Assembly (NCBI GenBank): GCA_016280975.1
Contig: JAEEHU010000072.1
Span: forward strand, 1 to 34,095
Direction: 5' to 3'
Length of the DNA stretch: 34,095 nt
Source: Acholeplasmatales bacterium
GTDB lineage: Bacteria; Bacillota_I; Bacilli_A; Acholeplasmatales; Anaeroplasmataceae
How positions within the stretch are numbered: the first letter of the stretch is position 1; each line of letters starts with the position of its first letter. Below the pieces are notes generated by a model. It was not told the DNA's origin and made no database searches. It saw only the letters and a list, made by a program, of their open reading frames with translations. A program made the translations under genes and the position numbers. Shown one piece after another: positions 8,780-18,500 of the stretch.

Positions 8780-8806
8780 CCTTTCTACTATAAAAATTTC
8801 AAAATG

Positions 8807-8835
8807 ATTATATCATACTAGATATAAAATTTAAA
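8807..8835 (-). promoter_or_regulatory. Promoter of the membrane protein - tkt operon
   Basis: On the minus strand -35 TTTAAA (8830-8835) and -10 TATAAT (8807-8812) are separated by 17 bp. The -10 is perfect and the -35 is weak. Confidence 0.6.
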
Positions 8836-8840
8836 GCGAA

Positions 8841-8876
8841 ATTAAAATTCCAACCAAAGGATTATTTTGGTTGGAA
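8841..8876 (-). terminator. Terminator overlapping the 3' end of the cvpA-like gene
   Basis: On the minus strand TTCCAACCAAA / TTTGGTTGGAA form an 11-bp stem around a 7-nt loop, followed by TTTTAATTT. The 5' arm encodes the last residues (Phe-Gln-Pro-Lys) of the CvpA-like protein, and the TAA stop starts at the arm-loop boundary. Confidence 0.8.
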
Positions 8877-9560
8877 TAAAGATACGATAAATGTAAACAA
8901 GTTACCGTTAAATAGCCACTTAGATAATCTAAAGCTGTCTGTTGTAAGCTGCATATCAACATCAAGCCAATTATTTAGATCAGTCCATCCTGCATATTTA
9001 TATATTAAATTTAGGAAGAATAATAATAGTGAAACTGTAGCGGTATAAATCACAAGTGAGAATACCATACCTAAAATTCCATCAATTACTCTTACGCCCT
9101 TACTCTTTCTTAATACCTTAGCAACAATTACTAAAATAATAATGATAACGAATGTGCCTAGGAAAATAATACCAAAGGCAATACACTTCATTATTAGCAT
9201 TGTTATTGCTTCTACAACCTCTGGAACTGTTGTTGGATGAGTTATAGATAAAATAATCCATGCCATAAATGAATTACCACCTAATGCCTCAGTCAATGTT
9301 TCCATATTTATATCAGGTGATGAGAAGTTTGGTGATATCGCTCCATCAATACTTGATTGTATTCCAGGATAGAACCAGCCCCAATCCTTCATTATATAAG
9401 CAAATGAAGTACAGAAGAATATACCAAGTAGTATAGCTGAAATAATACCAACTAATACAACGAATTTATGAATAAATCCTTTAAGGTAACCTATAAACAT
9501 AGCGACTATAGCAAGACCTACTATAATGACGTCCATTAGACCACAAAATCCTAAATCCAT
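8862..9560 (-). CDS. CvpA family membrane protein
   Basis: A 232-aa integral membrane protein with about four hydrophobic helices. The first ends in GYLKGFIHKFVVLVG, like the G-x-x-x-G-F pattern of the CvpA (colicin V production) family, and a later segment, RVIDGILGMVFSLVIY, matches the family's LGxxxGL helix. Family function is poorly defined; members affect envelope integrity and secretion in various bacteria. An insert of about 60 residues between helices 2 and 3 (WFYPGIQSSIDG onward) probably faces outside. The start is the ATG at 9560 because AAAGGAGGAT lies just before it; an upstream in-frame ATG lacks such a site. It is a single gene, divergent from the aminopeptidase, and ends in its own terminator. 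Confidence 0.75.
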   Translation of the reverse strand: MDLGFCGLMDVIIVGLAIVAMFIGYLKGFIHKFVVLVGIISAILLGIFFCTSFAYIMKDWGWFYPGIQSSIDGAISPNFSSPDINMETLTEALGGNSFMAWIILSITHPTTVPEVVEAITMLIMKCIAFGIIFLGTFVIIIILVIVAKVLRKSKGVRVIDGILGMVFSLVIYTATVSLLLFFLNLIYKYAGWTDLNNWLDVDMQLTTDSFRLSKWLFNGNLFTFIVSLFQPK

Positions 9561-9640
9561 AAGTATCCTCCTTTCAATTTGCATTTTCGATTATAGACCA
9601 AAATGCTCTAAAAAACAACAAATTTAAGAACTGATTTTCA

Positions 9641-9669
9641 TTTAATAATTATAAATCTTGTAATATAAT
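9641..9669 (+). promoter_or_regulatory. Candidate promoter of the aminopeptidase gene
   Basis: A perfect -10 TATAAT (9664-9669) lies about 20 bp before the start codon. The best -35 at 17-bp spacing is the weak TTTAAT (9641-9646). Confidence 0.45.
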
Positions 9670-9689
9670 ACTTTGTGGGAGGTTTTAAG

Positions 9690-11450
9690 ATGAGTAATTT
9701 ATCTAATTTTCAAGAACTAATAGCTTCTAAAGGTTATACATGCTATATAGTTCCAACTTCTGATTCACATAATAGTGAATATGTAAGTGATTATTTTAAA
9801 GCAAGAGAGTATTTATCAGGCTTCACTGGTTCTGCTGGTATCTTAATAGTATTTGAAGACAGTGCATACCTATGGACTGATGGTAGATACTTTATTCAAG
9901 CAGAGCATCAACTAGAAGGCTCTGGTATAACATTAATGAAGGCAGGAACAAAGGACACTCCAAGGATTTCTACTTTCTTACATGACAAACTAAAGGACAA
10001 TGATGTAGTAGGATTTGATGGTACACTTCTTACAGCAAGCTATGTTGAAGGCCTACTTCAAACAATCGATAAAAAGATCACATTAAAGACTGCTGAGGAC
10101 TTAGTTAATAGCGTTTGGGAAAAGCGTCCAGCTTTACCATTTAGTCTTCTTTATAAGCTTGATACATTCTTCTCTGGTAAATCAACTAAGGATAAGATTA
10201 GTGATTTAAGAGCTAAGATGAAGGAATGTAATACAAATACACATATTCTATCATCATTAACTGATATAGCTTGGCTATTCAATTTAAGAGGTAATGACAT
10301 TGAATACACTCCAGTATTCTTATCTTATGCAGTTATAACATTAGATCAAGTATATCTATTTGTCGATCAAGCTAAATTAAATATTGAGGTTCAAAAGTAC
10401 CTTGATGAAAATGATATAACAGTTAAGGATTATAATGACTTCTACGATTTCATTAATACACTTAAGAATAAGCAAATCCTAATTGATAAGGATGAAATCA
10501 ATTATAAAACTTATTCTATTATCAATAGTAATAACAATAAGCTTATTAATGAACCAAATCCTACAAGCTATAGTAAAGCAATTAAAAATGAAACTGAAAT
10601 CAAGAATATTAAAGATGCACATTTAAAGGATGCTCGTGCAATGGTTAGATTCATGAACTGGCTATATAAGGAGCTTGATAGCGCAATTCCTCTAAATGAG
10701 CTTGCAATCCAAGATAAGCTTGATGGATTTAGAGCAGCTGAGGAAGGGTTCGTTGAATTATCATTCTCAACTATTTGTGGATATAAAGAGCACGGTGCAA
10801 TAGTTCACTACTCTTCTTCTAAAGAGACAAATATTGAGGTTACTGGAAATGGTCTATTATTAATTGATAGTGGTGGACATTATTTAGAGGGTACAACAGA
10901 TATCACAAGAACTTTCGCAATTGGTAAGATAAATGACCAAGCTAAAACAGCATTTACTAATGTATTAAAATCACATATAGCACTTGCTGAGGCAGTATTC
11001 CCTAGTGGAATTACTCATAAGGAGCTTGATACAATATCAAGAATGCCACTATGGAAAACATATCAAGACTATCGTCACGGTACTGGTCATGGTGTTGGAT
11101 ATCTTCTTTCAGTTCATGAAGGACCAAATACATCAAGAGCTACAATGCCAATAACAGTTGGTACAATTACAACTGATGAACCAGGCTTATATATTGAAAA
11201 TAAGTTTGGCGTAAGAATTGAAAGTGAATTATTATGTGTTAAGAAGGAATCAACTGAATATGGTGATTTCCTAGGATTTGAAAATCTAACATATGTTCCA
11301 ATTGACATTAATGCAATTAAGCCTTCACTTTTAACAAAGTTTGAGAAGGAATGGTTAAATAATTATCATAAAAATATTTATGAAAAATTATCACCAATGC
11401 TAAATAAGGAAGAACAGGAATTCCTAAAGAAAATAACTGAAGCAATATAA
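9690..11450 (+). CDS. pepP: Aminopeptidase P (Xaa-Pro aminopeptidase, M24B family)
   Basis: This enzyme removes an N-terminal residue that precedes proline, probably in the cytoplasm since no signal peptide is seen. The protein is 586 aa, matching the long three-domain aminopeptidase P type. Two creatinase-like N-terminal domains (about 1-300, with YLSGFTGSAG near the start) precede the pita-bread catalytic domain. Metal ligands are visible: LLIDSGGHYLEGTTDITRTF gives the two Asp, HGTGHGVGYLLSVHEGP gives the His, and TTDEPGLYIE and GVRIESE give the two Glu. I chose ATG 9690 because the upstream GTG at 9675 lies inside the GGGAGG ribosome-binding site. It converges on mscS through a shared terminator. 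Confidence 0.92.
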   Translation: MSNLSNFQELIASKGYTCYIVPTSDSHNSEYVSDYFKAREYLSGFTGSAGILIVFEDSAYLWTDGRYFIQAEHQLEGSGITLMKAGTKDTPRISTFLHDKLKDNDVVGFDGTLLTASYVEGLLQTIDKKITLKTAEDLVNSVWEKRPALPFSLLYKLDTFFSGKSTKDKISDLRAKMKECNTNTHILSSLTDIAWLFNLRGNDIEYTPVFLSYAVITLDQVYLFVDQAKLNIEVQKYLDENDITVKDYNDFYDFINTLKNKQILIDKDEINYKTYSIINSNNNKLINEPNPTSYSKAIKNETEIKNIKDAHLKDARAMVRFMNWLYKELDSAIPLNELAIQDKLDGFRAAEEGFVELSFSTICGYKEHGAIVHYSSSKETNIEVTGNGLLLIDSGGHYLEGTTDITRTFAIGKINDQAKTAFTNVLKSHIALAEAVFPSGITHKELDTISRMPLWKTYQDYRHGTGHGVGYLLSVHEGPNTSRATMPITVGTITTDEPGLYIENKFGVRIESELLCVKKESTEYGDFLGFENLTYVPIDINAIKPSLLTKFEKEWLNNYHKNIYEKLSPMLNKEEQEFLKKITEAI

Positions 11451-11476
11451 AAAAGAGACTCGCGTCTCTTTTTTTT
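11449..11476. terminator. Bidirectional terminator between pepP and the mscS-like gene
   Basis: Stem AAAAAAGAGAC (11449-11459) / GTCTCTTTTTT (11464-11474) with loop TCGC is flanked by A and T runs, so it works in both directions. It overlaps the pepP stop codon and abuts the stop of the channel gene. Confidence 0.9.
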
Positions 11477-12518
11477 AATTATTGTTTTCTTGACCATCCA
11501 TAGTCTTTGATAGTTCTTTTTGTTCATCAACGAAATCTTGAGCCTCTTGCTTCATCTTCTTAGTAGTATGATACTCTGTAGGCTTGTAGTTTTGAACAAC
11601 AACTTGATTGAATGATAAATCGATACCAGCTTCTGTAAATACCATACGATATTCTCTTAATAAGTCTCTTTGAACTTGATATCTATCCTCTTCTAAACAT
11701 TTAGCTACAATCTTAACAGCAACGTTTGAATCACCATAGCCTGAAACACCTTTATAGAAAGGTCCTTCTACTATTGCAGGAATCTTCTCACGGAACATAT
11801 CAAAATGATCCTTTAATAATCCTTCAATTACAACGATAGGTACATCATATGGGAATTCACAGTCTACTATAGCTAAAGATAATTCTCTTGACATGTTAAT
11901 TACATTAGAAATATCTGAGTTATTGATAATCTTAATATTACCAGCTGCGTCTAAAATTCTAGTTGAACGAATACCAATTTCTGTAACAGTTCCTCTAAAA
12001 TCACCAACTGTAATAATTTCACCAACCTCATATTCATTTTCAAATACAATGAACATACCTGCAACGATATCAGCAATTAAGCTTTGGCATCCTAAACCTA
12101 TAACTAAAGTTAGGATACCAACTGATGCGAAAATTGCCATTGCATTAACACCTAATGCTTGAAGTACAAATATAATAATTGCGATTGCGCATGCATATTT
12201 TACTAATCCATCTAATAATGTAACTACTGTTTTAGTTCTATTTGATTTTACCATTACCTTGTGGAATAGCATTCTAATTAACTTACATATAGCATAGATT
12301 ACAACAACCCAAACTATACACTTGATTAAAACAGGTAAGTGGTCCATGAATGCCGCACCGGCTTCATATGTGTTCCATACATTAGCTTGGACCCAAGCGC
12401 CAACTGGTGTTTCAGGAGCAGCCATTTCAATAATTAAAAATGTTAAGAATGTTACTAGGACTACGCCTATAATAACGAGTTCTACAATTGTAAATGCCTT
12501 TTTGTTTTTTGTTTTCAT
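11475..12518 (-). CDS. MscS-family mechanosensitive ion channel
   Basis: A 347-aa small-conductance mechanosensitive channel homologue. Three hydrophobic regions come first: residues ~10-30, ~60-85 and ~100-125. The pore helix and hinge follow, with GILTLVIGLGCQSLIADIVAG and then FENEYEVGEIITVGDFRGTV, the characteristic MscS beta-domain start, and ILDAAGNIKIINNSDISN. The C-terminal ~50 residues are hydrophilic. Such channels open under membrane tension and release solutes after hypo-osmotic shock. GGAGGAAAAGAAAAG precedes the ATG. It starts 17 nt after the giant surface-protein gene and is very likely in the same operon, which hints that the giant protein works under membrane or envelope stress (inference). 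Confidence 0.92.
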   Translation of the reverse strand: MKTKNKKAFTIVELVIIGVVLVTFLTFLIIEMAAPETPVGAWVQANVWNTYEAGAAFMDHLPVLIKCIVWVVVIYAICKLIRMLFHKVMVKSNRTKTVVTLLDGLVKYACAIAIIIFVLQALGVNAMAIFASVGILTLVIGLGCQSLIADIVAGMFIVFENEYEVGEIITVGDFRGTVTEIGIRSTRILDAAGNIKIINNSDISNVINMSRELSLAIVDCEFPYDVPIVVIEGLLKDHFDMFREKIPAIVEGPFYKGVSGYGDSNVAVKIVAKCLEEDRYQVQRDLLREYRMVFTEAGIDLSFNQVVVQNYKPTEYHTTKKMKQEAQDFVDEQKELSKTMDGQENNN

Positions 12519-12535
12519 CTTTTCTTTTCCTCCAA

Positions 12536-15500
12536 TTAAATTGAATATGTTACTTCTGTGTAACCAATTTCTGAGTTACCTTGTTCTATTACTAAATTAC
12601 CACGAGGGTCATTATAGTTAGATGCTGTAATAGTGATCTTATAAATACCACTACCTTGAACCTCAACTAATACAGTATTTGATGAAACTGATTGACTTGC
12701 TGTACTAGATAAATCAATTGTGCCTGTCTTAAATGATAGAAGTTTAGATCCATCTAAGTAGTCAGGATTGATATAATTTTTATCAATGTAAATTATATTA
12801 CTATATGTACCAGCGCTTGAATCATACTTCCAATCAGTATCTTCAATTGGGCTATTAGCTCTACCAAGGTTATATGATTCATATTTTATATAATTACCAT
12901 CTTGGACATTATAAACTGTTACGTACACTTCATAATTTGTATTCTTTACATTACTAAATGATACAGATGAAGATGTTGAGTAATCAGATTCATATAACTT
13001 CTCATGAGTATAACCATTGTAACTTAATTTCTCATGAAGCTCGACCTTGTAAGCATAATTTGGATTTGCTGTTGAATCAAAGCCTGTGTTAATTGTTAGA
13101 TTAATAGTATCATCAGCATTCTTAGTAGCTGAACTATTAATTGCGCTTCTATCTAAACTAAAGCTATTACTTTCTGGAATTGTATCAAGTCTTACTTCAG
13201 TGAATTCAATACTCTTTGTAACTATGGCTTCACCATTTGCAAAGATATCAAATTCAAGTGTACACTTGCTTACTCCATGAACATCATAGTTATAGTATTC
13301 ATAACTTTGAACCTCATGTAGGAATGTTATATATATTCCTCCAATATCTGCACTTTGTTCCATATATGCCGAATTGTTATCTGGTCTAATAGACTGAAGA
13401 TCTGATTCATCCTTTAGACTACCCGTTGAGGTATCTATGATATTTTCACCGGCTGTATGAACACTTAACGTGTAATCTCCACGATATGGTAGGTTAGTGA
13501 AGCATCCGATATCTGTTGTTAATGAACCTGCTAAATAATACATAGCATTATAAGTCCATGGAGATTCAAGTCCAGATTCAGGAGCCTCGTTACCATCCGC
13601 ATCATAATACTTTCCATCTTCTTGATTTAAGATATAAACTATATCATTATCTTCATCATATTTAGTTGCAGACATATTACATGAGAAGCTACCATATGAT
13701 GAATTTCCTAGTATCGAATATACTGCGTAATCTAGATTAACTTCACTTTCTATTGAATGAACCTTTGTGAATGTGTAGCTAACATTCATGCCATTTAGTG
13801 TATAGCGAATATCAAATTCAAGTGAAGCTAAATTTGATTCTAGTTGATAAATATCTATATTACATGTTCCATCCGCATTGAAGCTTTGTGGATCTTGAGA
13901 GCCATAAACTACTCTTGAATTAGCTGTATCAAGCTCTGCACCCTCTGGAAGAATAAGCTCTGTTGGAAGTGTGATATGATCATCATTATCGTTATAAACG
14001 AAATCACTAATATTAGCATCAAGTGCTATTTCATTAGTTAAGAATATTACATCTCCACCATATGAATAATGCTTATATACTGAAACAATTAGCTTAGTTG
14101 TTTCATATTGCTTATTAAATTCAATAGTTTTTGAGCCTTGATCTCCAGTATGAGTTAATGTTGTAACACTTCCGCTTGAAGATGGCTTATAGTATTGTTC
14201 AACTTTTAAGTAATAGTCATCAAATGTATCATCTGATGTTACATCAATAGTCATAGTATCGCCACTAGTTGTAACTGACATATTCTTAACTATATCAGAT
14301 TGCTCAAACTCATATGTCTTATATTCAAAGACATTATAATGGATTTGATAGCTTGATATACTTAAAGTACTGCTCATAATTTCTTGGGTCTTAACTTCCA
14401 TGATTTTAACTGTAACTTTAGTATATCCTGGATTTAAACTTAAGCGGATTTGACCATTTGCGTATGAAGATTCTTTAATTAGCTCGTCACCAAAGTATGC
14501 TTGAGCTATTAATGTATCTCTACTATCTGTAGCTGTATAATCAAGCTTAATCTCAATTACATTTGCGTAAGTTGGATCTTCTTCTGTCTCATCTGTAATT
14601 GAGTCAACATCATACTTACCTGTGAATTCACCGATTGTAACTGTTGTAGAACCTGATAGATCCTCGTAATTAACAATATCATTTGAGCCATTAGCTTCAA
14701 TATATGCTGCAATGAAGTCATTTGGTCCACCACTGAATGATACTGTCGCAGTCGTTGGAGCGTTTGTTAACGAGAAGAATGTGGCCTCAACCTCAATTAC
14801 ATCTCCTCTTACAGCAACGACATAGCTTGTTGAGTTATCACTTGCTGTTACTGTATATCCATATGCTCCATCACCAAGTGATGTCATGGTTTCATCATAT
14901 TCCTTATATAATACTTCTAATTCCTTACCAGCATAGTTAATAACTATTGGTGTTGAATTATCAAAATTATCAGGATTTAAATCAAAGAAGATTGCAGCAG
15001 TATAGCTATCTCTTCCTTCTTCAATACCAATTGTTGCATTTGCTAAATCAAGTGTAGTTGATACGTTAGTTTCTGCACATTTGTAATGATCATCTGTTGT
15101 AGAGTAACCATCAATAGTTATTGCGTTTGTATCATAATAAACATTATCCTTCTTATAGAATACTTGATATTTAAATGTATAATCTAAATCTTCCATATTT
15201 AAAAGCTTAATAATTACATCTTGAGTGTATTCAGTTTCACGATATATTGTTTTATTACCTTGCTTGTAACTATATAATAGCTTTCCGTAGTGATTTGAAG
15301 ATAACTCTTGGAACCTAGTATTGAAATAATAATTTACTGTACCATCAGAATTTTCTGTCTTAATATATTCAACCTTTTTATCTGAATTACCTGCTCTAAA
15401 GTTTTGAAGATTAGAATCACCAGCACCATCAGTTACTGTTCTATCAACAGTAATGGTATATTCTTCATTATCAAATCCTTGTGATGTAACCTTATATTTT

Positions 15501-18500
15501 AATTCAGAAACTATAACATCATATGTACTTTGATCATATATTTCATTTGTCTTTACAACATAATAGCCATTTTCAAATGTTTCACTACCTGGAGCTTCTC
15601 TTTCCTCCATTTTAACAAATACATAGCTATCTTCTTCCTTGTCATATGCTACTTCTATATCTAGATTTGCATTAACAAGCTTATCATTTAAATATGTGTC
15701 AAACTTAATATTTACTGTGTTATAGAAGCTATTATAATGTGTTGCATAATAAGATACTTCATATCTTGCACCTAAGTCTACTGAATCACCAATTATTCTA
15801 TGATAAATGTTTATACCATTTGATGAATAATTAACCTCAACTGAAGGTATTAAAGTATTAGTTGTTAATTCAGCTATTGTGATATTACCAGTTAATGTGC
15901 TGAATTCATATTGCTCCTCTAAGCCCATAAATGTAATTACGTTTGTAATATCTTGACCTGTTAATAATTCTGCATCACTAGGAAGTGTAATTTCATAAGG
16001 TATTACTACTTCACCATCACTATTTACATCGGCCTCACCTAATGTAATAGATGTAGTAAATGGTACTTCAATTGAATCGAATACTACCTTATTACCATAG
16101 TAATCATTTTGATATACCTCAACTATTACCTTAACTGGCTCATCATGTAAGCTAAATTGAGTTTCAGTTGAGCCTTGAGAAATATCTTGTACCTCTTCAG
16201 ATGAAACATTACCATTTGATTCATAATAATAAGTTATACCCATATGATAATCATCAAATGAATCAAGTATTTCACCATTAACATTGATGCTTACATCACA
16301 GACATCCTCTAAATCAATATTATCTTCCATTAAATTTACGCCTGTAATAATTGAAGCCTTTTCAAATTCAATAGTATCAAGTAATGTTTCATTATATGTT
16401 AATGCAAAAATTTCTGCATTTTGATATTCATTTATTGTGTTAACATATTGATTTTTAGTTTCAATAATCTTAACTTCAACAGTTGAATATACTGGATCAA
16501 TATCAATAACTGCTGGTCCGTCATCTACGTATGAATCACTTCCGATTACATTACCATTTGCATAAACAACAACCATTAATCTATCTCTTTCGTCAGTTTT
16601 AATGAAATTGATTCCGTTAACAAATATTCTTGCTTGAGCTAATTGATTTGACTTTTCATGTGTTACTTCTACATCCTCTAAATTATAGATACCTGTATAA
16701 GCACCAATTGTCTTAGTAATATCACCTTGAAGTGTTTCTTTACCAATCATATCATCGAATTGATCAATGAAGTCACTAGCAACTGCACTATATTCAAGTT
16801 GGGCAGTGTATAAAATATCTCCAGATATTGCAGATACCTTCTTATATGCTTCAACTCTAATAATATCATCCTCAATCTTAGCGATATATCCATATGTTCC
16901 ATCTTGTGATTCATATGTCTCTGGAGAATCAGCTGTAGTTGGAAGTGCGATATTATATTCAGTTCCATCATAAGTTAATGTTACTGCTTTTGATGAATCA
17001 ATATTATTTTGAAGAAGTTCAAAGTAAATAACCATTCTTTCTTCAGCATCTTGTGTTGTAAGCTTAGCAATAGATGCTGTATTATCCTCTAAGCCATTAA
17101 GCTTAATTAATTCTGCTGGATATAGCTTACCTTGTGCACCTATTAGGTCTGCATCATAGTAAGTGTCACCATTCTTATAGAATATTTGATAGCTAAATGA
17201 ATAATCCTTATCATTTAAGCTTAAAATGCTATATGTCTTTGTATTAAAGAAATCAGTATGGAAATACTTAGTCTTATTATCTTCAGTATAGCTATAAGTA
17301 ATTCTTCCATAATAATCATCACCTAAGTTAGCTGCGTTAGTATCGAAATAGAAATTAGCTGTACCATCAGAATTTAACGTCTTAGCATATTTAATATATC
17401 TAGTGTCATTATCTGTAAATCCTGCACTATAACCACCAGTTAAGCTTTCAGTTGTAATAGTACTATCCAATAGGATATTATGCTCTTCTGTATCGAAGCC
17501 GTTACTTGAAATCTTATAAGAAATACCTTTTTCATCACCAATTGATATTGTCTTAACAATATAGTAGTTTTGGTAAATGCCAGTTGAAAGCTCACTTATA
17601 TTTCTTTCTTCAATATTTACATATTCATAGCCTGAATCTGTTGACTCCTTAACCATTGGTTGAAGATTAATGTTAACAGTCTTGCCGTCTATCTTAGTAT
17701 CAAACTTAATGTTGATATAGTTATAGAAGCTATTAAAATGTGTTGCATAATATGAAACCTCATATTCAGCACCTAAATTAATATCTTCAATTTCAAAGCC
17801 TGTTCTAATTTCTACGCCATCTAATACATAAGTAACCTCAAATGTTGGAGTAAGTAGATTACTATATAGGTTTTCTAATCTTACCTCACCCTCAAGGTTT
17901 TCACTAGTTGAGGACTCGTAAGCACCATTAAAGCCTACAAATACTTCATTTATAGTTGCGTTATCTGGAATAGTTATTTCATATGGAACAGTAACGATTC
18001 CGTTTCCATCAACTGATATTTCACCACAAGTAAATGTTTCTTGCATTGGTAAAATAGTATATTCTCTTACTAAAATGTCACCTGAGTAAATTGAAATATC
18101 AAATGATTTAATATCCTTTAATGTTACACTATCATCATTTGAATATGGAACACTTTCATTTTGATAGCTTCCAGTAAATGATTCATTTAAAACATTCTTA
18201 GTTCCATCAAGGTTATTTTGAGTAATATTTACATTGAATTCCTTAGCTGAATCATCCTTATAATATTCAAATTGAACAAAGTAATTATCATCAAGCATTA
18301 CGAACTTAACATTCTTGAATGGATCTTGATGCTCAATTCCATGTGAGTATGTCTTAATTAATTCGTATTCGTCACTACCCTTTAGCTTTCCATAAACAGA
18401 AACATAAACTGTAGTCCCATTTGCTGTTGTCTCAAATGTCTTTGTATAAGTCTTTGATGTAAGAACTTGCTCATCAACTACTCTATCATTAACCTTTTCA

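Noticed and set aside
12322-12621. A 99-codon plus-strand ORF over the mscS / giant gene junction
   Set aside because: It is antisense to two well-supported genes, has low-complexity composition and no ribosome-binding site, and is explained as a shadow frame.
14024-18034. The long repeats as a mobile element or assembly duplication
   Set aside because: The copies keep the reading frame, differ throughout at amino-acid level and lie inside one continuous gene, so they are protein modules and not a transposon or a misassembly.
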